Assembly: GCA_902769525.1 (NCBI GenBank)
Contig: CACXPG010000003.1
Span: 124,001-188,000 of the forward strand
Reading direction: 5' to 3'
From: an uncultured Bacteroidia bacterium
Lineage (GTDB): Bacteria; Bacteroidota; Bacteroidia; Bacteroidales; UBA932
DNA: 64,000 nucleotides
Shown: positions 23,664-32,840 of the stretch, one piece after another
How the letters are laid out: each line of letters starts with the position of its first letter
Position numbering within the stretch: the first letter of the stretch is position 1
Position numbers and translations under genes: made by a program
Notes under the pieces: generated by a model
Told to the model about the DNA's origin: nothing
Databases searched by the model: none
What the model saw: only the letters and a program-made list of their open reading frames with translations

Positions 23664-25682
23664 ATGAAAAAAGCACTGACATTAACTATACTGCTTATGG
23701 CACTGGCCTGCTGCACAGAACAGAATCCTTTCCTCAAATCCTGGGACACTCCTTACGGAATACCTCCGTTCGACCAGATAAAGACCGAGGACTATCTGCC
23801 GGCCATAAAGGAAGGCATCGCCGAGCATCAAAAGGAACTTTCAGCCATTATAGACAACGCGGAAGCTCCTACATTCGAGAATACGATTGCCGCTTACGAT
23901 CTTTCAGGACAGCTTCTTGCAAAGGTCAGCGGTGTACTGTTCAACCTGGCAGAAACCGATGCCGACTCCACTATGAACAAAGTCGAGGAGGAGGCAAACA
24001 AGCTTCTCACGGCCCATTCTGACGAGGTTTTCATGAACAAGAAATTCTTCGAGAGAGTGAAAGCCGTTTATCAAGCCGACCAGTCTAAGCTCACCCGCGA
24101 GCAGCAGATGGTGCTCAAGAGACTCTACCAGAGATTCACCCGCAACGGGGTTGACCTGGAAGAGGCCGCCCAGGAAGAGCTCAAGAAAATAAACCAGGAG
24201 CTTTCCGAGGCCCAGCACAAGTTCGGTGACCATCTGCTTGCAGAAAACAACGCCTTCAAGGAGAAATTCGGTATTCCGGTATCGGCTTATTCTGAAGAGA
24301 TGGGAAGCTGCCCGGACAGAGAAAGGCGCAAGGCCATGTTCGAGGCATATTCCAACAGGGCCAACCACAACGATTCTCTTGACAACAAGGCTATCTGTCT
24401 GCAGATACTCAAACTGAAGGCGAAAAAGGCGAAGCTTCTCGGTTTCGAGAACTTTGCAGCCTACCAGCTGGACGACAAGATGGCTCACGACCCTCAGACA
24501 GTTGATGTTTTCCTGGACGAAATAATGCAGGCTGCTAACAAGAAGAGCAAGGAAGAAGTTTACGATATGCAGAAGGTTATGGACCAGGACATCAAGGCCG
24601 GTCTTCTGCCTAAGGGCAGCAAGATAGAGCCATGGGACTGGTTCTACTATGCAGAGAGAGTCAGAAAGGCAAAATACGACCTCGACGAGGAGCAGACCAA
24701 GCCTTACTTCAAGATGGAAAACGTCAGGAAGGGAATCTTCTACGCAGCCAATCTCATCTATGGAATCAACGTGGAGCCTCTGGAAAACGCGCCTAAGTAC
24801 AACCCTGAGGTAGAAGTGTTCAAGGTCACCGACGCAGACGGCTCTCTTCTGGGAATATTCCTCACCGACTATTTCCCGAGAAGCACCAAGAGAGGCGGAG
24901 CCTGGATGAACAACTTCAGAGACCAGTTCATAGACAAGGACGGCAAGGAAGTCCGCCCTGTCATCGTGAACGTGGCTAACTTCAACGCCCCTACCGACTC
25001 TCTCCCTGGTCTTCTGACCATCGACCAGGTGGAGACTATGTTCCACGAGTTCGGACACGCCCTGCACGGCCTTCTTACCAAGTGCACCTATCCTTCTGTC
25101 AGCGGAACAAGCGTTACCAGAGACTTTGTGGAGACATTCTCGCAGTTCAACGAGAACTGGGCTTTCCAGCCTGAGATTCTTGCCCAGTACGCAAAGCATT
25201 ACCAGAGTGGAGAGGTAATCCCTGATTCTCTTGTTTCAAAGATTATAGATGCCCGCAAGTTCAACCAGGGCTTTATGACAGCCGAGCTCTGCGCAGCTTC
25301 GATACTGGACATGAAGTGGCACGAACTCTCAGAGGAGCAACTCGACGGAATCGAGATAGACAAGTTCGAGCAGAAAGTCTGCCAGGACATGGGCCTGATC
25401 AAGGAAATCATCCCGAGATACCGCACTACCTATTTCAACCACATCTTCAACTCTGGCTACAACGCCGGATACTACGGCTATCTGTGGAGCGAAGTTCTGG
25501 ACAAGGATGCTTTCAGCTACTTTGAGCAGCAAGGCATCTACAGCAAGGAAGTTGCAGAAAAGTTCCGCAAGACCTTCCTGGAGAAAGGCGGAAGCGAGGA
25601 GCCAATGGTCCTGTACGAGATGTTCAAGGGCGGCCAGCCTGATCCTAAGGCGATGCTCAGGGCAAGAGGCCTGGCTGAATAG
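23664..25682 (+). CDS. dcp: M3-family metallopeptidase lipoprotein (peptidyl-dipeptidase Dcp-like)
   Basis: This 672-residue zinc peptidase has HEFGHALHG (HExxH) and a downstream conserved block FVETFSQFNENW supplying the third ligand region. It matches the length of oligopeptidase A/Dcp-type enzymes. The N-terminus has a lipobox (MALACC), so it acts in the periplasm, trimming short peptides. It begins 16 bp after the DUF5689 gene and ends the operon before a strong terminator. It may degrade protein carried with nucleic acid or be an unrelated passenger. Confidence 0.92.
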   Translation: MKKALTLTILLMALACCTEQNPFLKSWDTPYGIPPFDQIKTEDYLPAIKEGIAEHQKELSAIIDNAEAPTFENTIAAYDLSGQLLAKVSGVLFNLAETDADSTMNKVEEEANKLLTAHSDEVFMNKKFFERVKAVYQADQSKLTREQQMVLKRLYQRFTRNGVDLEEAAQEELKKINQELSEAQHKFGDHLLAENNAFKEKFGIPVSAYSEEMGSCPDRERRKAMFEAYSNRANHNDSLDNKAICLQILKLKAKKAKLLGFENFAAYQLDDKMAHDPQTVDVFLDEIMQAANKKSKEEVYDMQKVMDQDIKAGLLPKGSKIEPWDWFYYAERVRKAKYDLDEEQTKPYFKMENVRKGIFYAANLIYGINVEPLENAPKYNPEVEVFKVTDADGSLLGIFLTDYFPRSTKRGGAWMNNFRDQFIDKDGKEVRPVIVNVANFNAPTDSLPGLLTIDQVETMFHEFGHALHGLLTKCTYPSVSGTSVTRDFVETFSQFNENWAFQPEILAQYAKHYQSGEVIPDSLVSKIIDARKFNQGFMTAELCAASILDMKWHELSEEQLDGIEIDKFEQKVCQDMGLIKEIIPRYRTTYFNHIFNSGYNAGYYGYLWSEVLDKDAFSYFEQQGIYSKEVAEKFRKTFLEKGGSEEPMVLYEMFKGGQPDPKAMLRARGLAE

Positions 25683-25713
25683 ACTCATCACTTTTACATA
25701 ATTGTTTCAAATC

Positions 25714-25748
25714 GCAAGGGGTTGATTAGTCAATCCCTTGTATTTTTT
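25714..25748 (+). terminator. Strong rho-independent terminator closing the nuclease operon
   Basis: CAAGGGGTTGA and TCAATCCCTTG form an 11-bp stem with one G-T pair and a TTAG loop, followed by TATTTTTT. It begins 32 bp after the M3 peptidase stop and separates it from the hydrogenase operon. Confidence 0.9.
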
Positions 25749-25843
25749 CATAATATCGTTGAAAATAATTACGGAATTAAATAAATTTCTCTTATCTTTA
25801 CGGCCTGTTAAAAACCATTGAAAAGTATTACCAATAATAATCT

Positions 25844-27751
25844 ATGAAAGTATCGTCTATTGAGGATTTGAAGAAAATCCGAGAAAAAGCGAGTGTTCAT
25901 CTCAAGCCCAGAGAGCAGAGCGACCACCAGGACTCCTCTAAGAGCTGCGGACTGAAGAAAGGAACACCTCAGATGCAGATCCTGACCTGCGGGGGAACAG
26001 GATGCAAGGCTTCACAGAGCCATCTTATAGCCGAAAATTTCAAGAAACTGATAGCCCAGAACAATCTTGAAGGCAAGGTTGAAGTCATCACCACAGGATG
26101 CTTCGGTTTCTGCGAAAAAGGCCCTATCGTTAAAATCATTCCTGACAACACCTTCTACACAAAGGTAAAGCCTGAGGATGCGGAGGAGATTTTCAACACG
26201 CATATCGTAGAGGGAAAAAGAGTTGAAAGGCTGCTCTATGTAGACCCGAAGAAAAAAGCCACGGTTTCCGACTCCAAGCACATGGACTTCTACCGCAAGC
26301 AGGTCAGAATAGCCCTGAGAAACTGCGGACTGATCGATCCTGAGGATATTGAGGAATATATAGCTCGCGACGGATACTTTGCTCTTGCAGACTGCCTTCT
26401 GAACCGCAGCCCTAAAGCTGTAGTGGACGAAATAAAGAAATCCGGCCTCAGAGGACGCGGCGGAGGAGGATTCCCTACCGGACTGAAGTGGGAGATTGCC
26501 GCAAAGAACGTGGACAAGGAAAAGTATGTTGTCTGCAACGCAGACGAGGGAGACCCTGGAGCATTTATGGACCGCTCCATCATGGAAGGCGACCCTAACT
26601 CTATCGTTGAGGCAATGGCTATCTGCGGATACGCTACCGGAGCCTCCAACGGTCTGGTTTACATCAGGGCCGAATATCCTCTCGCAGTCGAGAGACTGAA
26701 GATCGCCATCAAGCAGGCGAGGGAACTCGGCCTTCTTGGAAAGAAAATCCTGGGAACCAAATTCTCTTTCGACATCAATATCAGATACGGTGCGGGAGCA
26801 TTCGTGTGCGGAGAGGAGACCGCTCTGATCCACTCTATGGAAGGAAGGAGAGGAGAGCCTACCCTCAAGCCACCGTTCCCTGCTGAAAGCGGCTACAACG
26901 GAAAACCGACCAACGTAAACAATGTCGAGACCTTTGCAAACGTTCCTATCATAATCAACAAGGGAGCTGACTGGTTCGCATCTTTCGGAAGCGACAAGTC
27001 AAAGGGAACCAAGGTGTTCGCCCTTGCAGGAAAGATCAACAACGTCGGCCTTATCGAAGTTCCTATGGGAACCACCCTCAGGGAGGTTATCTTCGATATC
27101 GGAGGCGGCATCAAGGGAGGAAAGCAGTTCAAGGCTGTCCAGACCGGAGGACCTTCCGGTGGCTGCCTGACTGAAAAGCACCTTGACACCCCTATCGACT
27201 TCGACACACTGACAGCCGCCGGCAGCATGATGGGTTCCGGAGGCATGATTGTAATGGACGAGGACAACTGTATGGTTTCAGTGGCCCGCTTCTATCTCGA
27301 CTTCATCGTGGGCGAGTCTTGCGGAAAATGCACTCCTTGCCGTATCGGAAACAAGAGGATGCTGGAAATCCTGGACAAGATTATCGCCGGAAACGGAACC
27401 ATGGAAGACCTGGAGAAACTCAAGACTCTTGCCGGAGTGATCAAGGATACAGCTCTTTGCGGACTCGGCCAGACTTCCCCTAACCCTGTGCTTTCCACTC
27501 TGAACAACTTCTGGGACGAATTTGTAGAGCACGTCAAGGACAAGAAGTGCCGCGCTAAGCAGTGCAAGGCCCTGCTCACTTACATGATCAATCCTGAGAA
27601 GTGCGTAGGCTGCCACGCCTGTGCGGTCAACTGCCCGGCAGAAGCCATCGAGGGAATGCCGAGAAAGCCTCACGCTATCATATTCTCCAAGTGCATCAAG
27701 TGCGGAATGTGCATGTCACGATGCAGGTTCAAAGCAGTAACAGTCAGATAA
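25844..27751 (+). CDS. hydB: [FeFe]-hydrogenase NuoF-like subunit HydB
   Basis: HydB binds FMN and NAD(P) and links the hydrogenase to pyridine nucleotide. In order the 635 residues show a thioredoxin-like [2Fe-2S] domain (CGGTGCKAS, TTGCFGFCEKG), the FMN/NADH site GRGGGGFPTGLKW and GDPGAFMDRS, an SLBB region, a [4Fe-4S] motif CGKCTPCRIG, and two C-terminal [4Fe-4S] motifs (CVGCHACAVNC, CIKCGMCMSRC). That is the NuoF-like subunit of trimeric and bifurcating hydrogenases, not a complex I subunit. A near-consensus -7 box TATCTTTA lies at 25793-25800. Confidence 0.94.
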   Translation: MKVSSIEDLKKIREKASVHLKPREQSDHQDSSKSCGLKKGTPQMQILTCGGTGCKASQSHLIAENFKKLIAQNNLEGKVEVITTGCFGFCEKGPIVKIIPDNTFYTKVKPEDAEEIFNTHIVEGKRVERLLYVDPKKKATVSDSKHMDFYRKQVRIALRNCGLIDPEDIEEYIARDGYFALADCLLNRSPKAVVDEIKKSGLRGRGGGGFPTGLKWEIAAKNVDKEKYVVCNADEGDPGAFMDRSIMEGDPNSIVEAMAICGYATGASNGLVYIRAEYPLAVERLKIAIKQARELGLLGKKILGTKFSFDINIRYGAGAFVCGEETALIHSMEGRRGEPTLKPPFPAESGYNGKPTNVNNVETFANVPIIINKGADWFASFGSDKSKGTKVFALAGKINNVGLIEVPMGTTLREVIFDIGGGIKGGKQFKAVQTGGPSGGCLTEKHLDTPIDFDTLTAAGSMMGSGGMIVMDEDNCMVSVARFYLDFIVGESCGKCTPCRIGNKRMLEILDKIIAGNGTMEDLEKLKTLAGVIKDTALCGLGQTSPNPVLSTLNNFWDEFVEHVKDKKCRAKQCKALLTYMINPEKCVGCHACAVNCPAEAIEGMPRKPHAIIFSKCIKCGMCMSRCRFKAVTVR

Positions 27752-27763
27752 CACAGAACCGAT

Positions 27764-29527
27764 ATGGAACACAATATTTCTTTGATTATAGATAACCACA
27801 AAGTTGTTGTACCGGAAGGCACAACTATACTTGATGCGGCAAAGAGCATTGGAATCATCATCCCGACACTTTGCCACATGAACCTCAAGGGAACCTGCGC
27901 CGACAACCATCCGGCTTCATGCCGAGTATGCGTTGTGGAAGTTAAGGGCAGAAGGAACCTGGCTCCGGCCTGCAGCACCAAGTGCACAGAAGGCATGGAG
28001 GTCAAGACCAGCTCCATTAGGGTAATCAGAGCCCGCAAGACAGTCATTGAGCTTATGCTCAGCGACCATCCTAACGAGTGCCTGACCTGCCCTAAGAGCG
28101 GAAAATGCGAGCTTCAGGCAGTTACCCAGCACCTTTCCATCAACGAGACTCCTTATGCAGGAGAACTGTCGCTCAGGAAGAAGGAGATGACAGCCTCTAT
28201 CGTGAGAAACATGGACAAGTGCATCTATTGCCGCAGATGCGAGACAATGTGCAACGTCTATCAGTCTGTAGGAGCTCTGGGAGCGGTAGGCAGAGGTTTC
28301 AACACAACCATCGCCCCTACTTTCAACAGGATGCTCAAGGACACCGACTGCACATATTGCGGCCAGTGCGTTGCAGTATGCCCGGTAGGAGCCCTCACTG
28401 AAAGGACTTACACAGACCAGCTCATAGACGACCTGGAGAACCCGGACAAGACCGTAATCGTTCAGGTTGCCCCTGCAGTCAGAGTTGCCCTCGGCGAAGA
28501 GTTCGGCAACGCCCCAGGCAGCATTGTGACCGGCAAGATGGTTGCAGCCCTGAAAGACCTCGGCTTCGACTATGTTTTCGATACCGACTTCTCGGCTGAC
28601 GCCACCATCATGGAGGAAGGCAGCGAGCTTCTTGAAAGACTGACCAAGTTCCTGGGCGGAGACAAGAGCGTTCCTATTCCTCTGATGACTTCCTGCTGCC
28701 CGGCCTGGGTTAACTTCTACGAGCACAACTTCCCTGATCTGCTCCAGTATCCGTCAACAGCCCGCTCTCCTCAGCAGATGTTCGGAGCCATTGCAAAGAA
28801 CTACTGGGCAGAAAAGATGAACATCCAGAGAGACAAACTCGTAGTGGTTTCAGTTATGCCTTGTCTTGCAAAGAAATTCGAGTGCCAGAGACCGGAATTC
28901 GCCACCAACGGAAATCCTGATGTGGACTATTCTATCACGACAAGGGAACTTGCAACTCTCATCCGCAGGGCAAACATCAACTTCGAGGCCCTGCCTCATA
29001 TGGATTTCGACAATCCTCTTGGAGAAAGCACCGGCGCCGCAGCCATCTTCGGCTCCACCGGAGGAGTTCTCGAGGCAGCGCTCAGGACCGCCTACGAGCT
29101 TTACACCAAGAAGCCTCTTCCTAAGATAGACTTCGAGGAAGTCAGGGGAATGGACAGTCTGAGAACCGCAACCATAGACTTCAACGGATTTGCCCTGAAC
29201 GTGGCTATCGCATACGGCCTTGGCAACGCCCGCAAGCTTATGGAAGAGATCAGAGCCGGAAAGTGCAAGTACCACGTTATCGAGATCATGGCCTGCCCAG
29301 GCGGCTGCATCGGCGGCGGCGGACAGCCTCTGCACCACGGAGACTTCGATATCATCAAGGCTCGCCAGAAGGCAATCTACGAAGAGGACAAGAACATGCC
29401 GCTTCGCAAGAGCCACGAGAACCACAGTATCATCGAGATGTACGAGAAGTATTTCGGCAAGCCTCTCAGCGAGAAGGCTCACGCCCTGCTCCACACTCAT
29501 TACTCAGACAAAACAATTAAGTACTAG
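27764..29527 (+). CDS. hydA: [FeFe]-hydrogenase catalytic subunit HydA (group A3-like)
   Basis: This 587-residue enzyme interconverts protons and H2. It has an N-terminal plant-type [2Fe-2S] domain (CADNHPASCRVC), a His-ligated cluster (HPNECLTCPKSGKCELQ), two [4Fe-4S] motifs (CIYCRRCETMC, CTYCGQCVAVC) and the H-cluster motifs L1 TSCCPAW, L2 MPCLAKKFE and L3 ACPGGCIGGGGQP. A small-subunit-like C-terminal domain follows. The cluster set is that of NAD-linked trimeric hydrogenases. All H-cluster cysteines are present. The maturases HydEFG are not in the window. Confidence 0.96.
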   Translation: MEHNISLIIDNHKVVVPEGTTILDAAKSIGIIIPTLCHMNLKGTCADNHPASCRVCVVEVKGRRNLAPACSTKCTEGMEVKTSSIRVIRARKTVIELMLSDHPNECLTCPKSGKCELQAVTQHLSINETPYAGELSLRKKEMTASIVRNMDKCIYCRRCETMCNVYQSVGALGAVGRGFNTTIAPTFNRMLKDTDCTYCGQCVAVCPVGALTERTYTDQLIDDLENPDKTVIVQVAPAVRVALGEEFGNAPGSIVTGKMVAALKDLGFDYVFDTDFSADATIMEEGSELLERLTKFLGGDKSVPIPLMTSCCPAWVNFYEHNFPDLLQYPSTARSPQQMFGAIAKNYWAEKMNIQRDKLVVVSVMPCLAKKFECQRPEFATNGNPDVDYSITTRELATLIRRANINFEALPHMDFDNPLGESTGAAAIFGSTGGVLEAALRTAYELYTKKPLPKIDFEEVRGMDSLRTATIDFNGFALNVAIAYGLGNARKLMEEIRAGKCKYHVIEIMACPGGCIGGGGQPLHHGDFDIIKARQKAIYEEDKNMPLRKSHENHSIIEMYEKYFGKPLSEKAHALLHTHYSDKTIKY

Positions 29528-29545
29528 CCTATAAACACAACAGAT

Positions 29546-30025
29546 ATGTCAGAAAAAATATGCAGCTCCGTAATCGGAAAGATTGAGGCTATTTGCGACA
29601 AGTTCGGCAACAAGCCTGGTGAGCTTATCAACATACTGCACGAAGCACAGCATACTGTAGGTTACCTTCCTATGGAAGTTCAGGCCGTAATAGCCCGCAA
29701 ACTCAATATCCCTGTAAACAGGGTATACGGAGTTGTAACCTTCTACGCTTTCTTCACCATGACTCCAAAAGGCAAGCACCCGATTTCAATCTGTCTGGGA
29801 ACTGCCTGCTATGTTAGAGGTTCCGAGAAGATTCTGGAAGAATTCAAGAGAACCCTGGGCATAGATGTAGGAGAGACAACAGCAGACGGCAAGTTCTCTC
29901 TCGACTGCCTCAGATGCGTCGGAGCCTGCGGACTTGCTCCTGTTGCTATGGTTGGCGAAAAGGTTTACGGCCACCTCAATCCTGCAGACATCAGGAAGAT
30001 TATCCAGGAGTTCTCCGAGAAATAG
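29546..30025 (+). CDS. hydC: [FeFe]-hydrogenase NuoE-like subunit HydC
   Basis: This 159-residue thioredoxin-fold [2Fe-2S] protein has ligand cysteines in CLGTACYVRG and CLRCVGACGLAP, as in NuoE/HydC. It relays electrons between HydB and HydA. It begins 18 bp after hydA, so hydB-hydA-hydC form one operon. In better-known clusters hydC usually comes first, so the order here differs. It ends 10 bp from the convergent metallophosphatase gene with no obvious terminator. Confidence 0.94.
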   Translation: MSEKICSSVIGKIEAICDKFGNKPGELINILHEAQHTVGYLPMEVQAVIARKLNIPVNRVYGVVTFYAFFTMTPKGKHPISICLGTACYVRGSEKILEEFKRTLGIDVGETTADGKFSLDCLRCVGACGLAPVAMVGEKVYGHLNPADIRKIIQEFSEK

Positions 30026-30035
30026 AAACTCCTTC

Positions 30036-32021
30036 CTAATACTCCAGCAACGCCACTATGCCGTCCATCGTGCTTACCAGAAGCTGATGATCCCCTATCG
30101 GGAGGGCATAGTTGACAAGAGCCTCCGACATATAGTGCTGCCAGGCGACAGAACCGTCTGAGCAGTTGAGCGCAAATATGCTTCCTTTGGAAGTCGAGAC
30201 GAACAGGAGTCCCTTGCCGTCCTTTCCGGCTTTGTCCTTGACGGTTATAGGTGTAGGCCCTATCTCGTACCTGTATTCGGTGACAGTCTGCCACTTGGTA
30301 TCAAAACTGTCTGTTGAATAAGCCCTTACGGTATCCTTCATGGATTTTATGTAGTACTCGTTCCTGTCAGGGGAAAGACCGATGGCCTCCCTGCCGCCAT
30401 AGTTTCTTCCTATCTGCTCTCCTGTCCTGGAATCCAGGATGTAGCTGAAGCGGTCAGCAGTCACTATGAAAATCTTTCCCCTGGACTTGACAGGCCATAC
30501 CTGAGCCGGAGACATGTTCCTGACAGGATTCGGAGTTTTCCACTCCCACTGAAGCTTTCCGGTTTTAGGATTGAAGGAATACAGGCGGTTGCCCCAGTCG
30601 CCAATAACAGCCTGTTCCTTGTCTGCATAAGGGCGGCTGACAACAAAGCTTCTGAGCTTGTCATAGCTCCATTTCAACTTTCCGGTTTTAAGGTCTATGG
30701 CACGGAAAACTCCGTCAGAAGCCCCGATATAGACCGTTCCTTTGAAGATATTGGCACTGCCGAGCACAGACTTGGAGCAAGGGAATTTCCACAGCAACTT
30801 GCCGTTTTCCGGGTTTAGGCAGTAGATGTTGTTGTCAGAACTGCCGGTTACCACATATTTTCCGCTGACGGCAGGAGTGGAGAAGGTCTTGCCCTCTGTC
30901 CTGAACTCCCAGATCTTCTTTCCGCTCAGCGCATCCAGGCCGTAGATCATTCCCGCCTCATCGGCGAAGATTACCACATCTCCCTTTTCAACCTTGTTCT
31001 TCAGCGATGGAAGAGCGTTGAACCCCTCGGCCGGATAGACCTGGCCCTTAGGACTGTAAATCGCTGCGGCAGAGCCTATGTCAGCGTTGTTTTCATATCT
31101 CCATACTTCTCTGACCTGCGGGAAACGTGAGTTGAAATCATTCTTTGGGTGATTATAGACCATATTGTCCGGATAAGGCTTGCCGTTGCTAAGACGGACG
31201 GTGTACCAGATGTCGCCCGGATTCTTTTTCCCCACTACCTTGTCCCTGAAGGTTATTATGGAACCTTTCAGCTCGGCGATTACATAGCCTATCTCCTTCT
31301 TGGCGGTGGCAAGCGTGGAGCGGATAATCACTCCCGGAACACCCTCGTACTCCATTGCCTTGTCCACGTGCCAGTGTCCGGAGAACACCAGCTGGATGTT
31401 CTTCCTCTTGATCAGTTCCAGCACATTGTCGTATTTTAGAAGCGAGGTGTCCAGCGGATAATGGTTCACAAAGAACAGCGGCTGCTCTTTTGGCATCTTG
31501 TCTATCTGCTCCTCGAGCCAGAGCATGCTTTCCCTCGGCACCAGTGCCGGAGCCATCCTTATGTTAGGTCCGCAAGGCGTTCCAAGAAACTTGATTCCTC
31601 CAGCCTCAAACTCAAATCTCTCGTATCCGAATATACGGGTAAAGGAATTTGTTCCGCTCTCGCTCCAGGTGGCATCGTGATTGCCGGGAATGATGAACCA
31701 CGGAACCCTGAGGCGGTCGAAAATGTCTTTTGCAATCTGGATTTCGTCGTCGGAGCCGAAATTGGCTATGTCGCCGGTAATCATCACAAACTGTATATCG
31801 GGGTTGCTGTTGATATCCTCAACGCATTTCTCTGTTCCCTTTACAGCCGGAGCCCCGACTGAAATATGCACATCGCTGAGCACGGCAAACTTGAGGCTTC
31901 CGTCTTCCTTCAAAGGAATCCTGACACCGGAATAAGTCCCGTCCTTAACCTGCTGAGCACATAAAACGCCGGCAGCCGCCACAAGGACGGCTACTGCAAA
32001 AATCCATTTTCTGAAATACAT
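30036..32021 (-). CDS. Exported metallophosphatase fused to a PQQ-like beta-propeller
   Basis: The 661-residue protein has a signal peptide (to about residue 22) and a calcineurin-like phosphoesterase domain at about 40-280 with all metal motifs: LSDVHIS, TGDIANFG, PGNHDATW, VNHYP and SGHWH. From about 340 to the end are PQQ/WD-like propeller blades with repeated GKxxWxF/Y units (for example SGKKIWEF, NGKLLWKF, TGKLKWSY, TGKLQWEW). The phosphatase probably acts on a periplasmic phosphoester, and the propeller may bind a partner or ligand. It follows batE by 12 bp on the same strand and might be transcribed with it. Confidence 0.85.
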   Translation of the reverse strand: MYFRKWIFAVAVLVAAAGVLCAQQVKDGTYSGVRIPLKEDGSLKFAVLSDVHISVGAPAVKGTEKCVEDINSNPDIQFVMITGDIANFGSDDEIQIAKDIFDRLRVPWFIIPGNHDATWSESGTNSFTRIFGYERFEFEAGGIKFLGTPCGPNIRMAPALVPRESMLWLEEQIDKMPKEQPLFFVNHYPLDTSLLKYDNVLELIKRKNIQLVFSGHWHVDKAMEYEGVPGVIIRSTLATAKKEIGYVIAELKGSIITFRDKVVGKKNPGDIWYTVRLSNGKPYPDNMVYNHPKNDFNSRFPQVREVWRYENNADIGSAAAIYSPKGQVYPAEGFNALPSLKNKVEKGDVVIFADEAGMIYGLDALSGKKIWEFRTEGKTFSTPAVSGKYVVTGSSDNNIYCLNPENGKLLWKFPCSKSVLGSANIFKGTVYIGASDGVFRAIDLKTGKLKWSYDKLRSFVVSRPYADKEQAVIGDWGNRLYSFNPKTGKLQWEWKTPNPVRNMSPAQVWPVKSRGKIFIVTADRFSYILDSRTGEQIGRNYGGREAIGLSPDRNEYYIKSMKDTVRAYSTDSFDTKWQTVTEYRYEIGPTPITVKDKAGKDGKGLLFVSTSKGSIFALNCSDGSVAWQHYMSEALVNYALPIGDHQLLVSTMDGIVALLEY

Positions 32022-32033
32022 ATTTATCTGATA

Positions 32034-32828
32034 TTAAATAACTTCTATATCCGAAGCCTTGATCCATCCCTGTCTTCCGTCTGATATCTCCACACGGCAC
32101 CAGTCCTGAACCTTTTCCAGAATCTTGACCTTGGTCCCCTCGTGAAGGACAAAGATGCTGTTTCCGCCTGCGGAAGGAGAACTCTTGACGCTTCCGATAT
32201 TCTCCACAACTATCGCGGTGTCCGTGCTGTTGGCCTGCCTTGCAAGAGAGAAAGAGAACATCCAGCAGAAAAAGGCTGTCAAGAAGCATATCATCGCGAT
32301 AATGAAAAAGATCCTGCGGGAAGAAGACCTTCTGGAGAAACGGAAAAGCAGAAGAATCGCGACGCCGGCCGCCAGAAGCACCAGGGAAATCACGGCCCAG
32401 GTATTTGAAGACAGACTCGCCTTGAGGTTCTTTATCCAGCTGAAGAAGATGAACTCCGGCACATTGTCTATCTTGTCCAGAGTATGGGCCCTGGCCAGTT
32501 CGAGGTTATGCCTTGCGTCGGCGTCGGAAGGATCTAGCTTGAGGGCTCTCTCGTAGTTGAGGACAGACTTTCCTATATTTCCTCCGCGATAATAGGCATT
32601 GCCCAGATTGTAGAACAGGGAAGGAGAGCTGGCCCCGGAAGAAACCAGAGACTCATAATGCCTTGCAGCACCGGCGAAATCGCCTGTGGCATACGCTTCC
32701 TCGGCGCTTTTCCAGATAGAGGCAAGTCCCCTCGGCTCCTGGATATCCTGAGTCAGGCCGTCATCTTGAGCAAATGAAAGGCTGAAGGCAAAAACTGAAA
32801 CCGCAAATGCAAGCAATATCTTTTTCAT
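32034..32828 (-). CDS. batE: BatE: TPR and SH3-like membrane protein of the Bat operon
   Basis: The start at 32828 is chosen because AGGAGG lies 8 bp upstream of that ATG, and only 2 bp from an alternative ATG two codons earlier. The 264-residue protein has a signal peptide, TPR units at about 35-115, two membrane helices at about 143-162 and 170-195, and a C-terminal SH3-like domain (RVEISDGRQGWIKASDIEVI). BatE belongs to the aerotolerance (Bat) system of Bacteroidota, though its biochemical role is unsettled. Confidence 0.88.
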   Translation of the reverse strand: MKKILLAFAVSVFAFSLSFAQDDGLTQDIQEPRGLASIWKSAEEAYATGDFAGAARHYESLVSSGASSPSLFYNLGNAYYRGGNIGKSVLNYERALKLDPSDADARHNLELARAHTLDKIDNVPEFIFFSWIKNLKASLSSNTWAVISLVLLAAGVAILLLFRFSRRSSSRRIFFIIAMICFLTAFFCWMFSFSLARQANSTDTAIVVENIGSVKSSPSAGGNSIFVLHEGTKVKILEKVQDWCRVEISDGRQGWIKASDIEVI

Positions 32829-32840
32829 GACCATTTCCTC

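Noticed and set aside
23904-25199. A 431-codon open frame on the minus strand inside the M3 peptidase gene
   Set aside because: It is the antisense shadow of a clear zinc peptidase with an intact HExxH motif. The strong codon bias of the real gene keeps the antisense open. No signal or domain is seen.
25844-30025. NuoE/NuoF/NuoG part of respiratory complex I
   Set aside because: The catalytic gene has all three H-cluster motifs (TSCCPAW, MPCLAKKFE, ACPGGCIGGGGQP) and no membrane-arm genes are nearby, so this is a hydrogenase.
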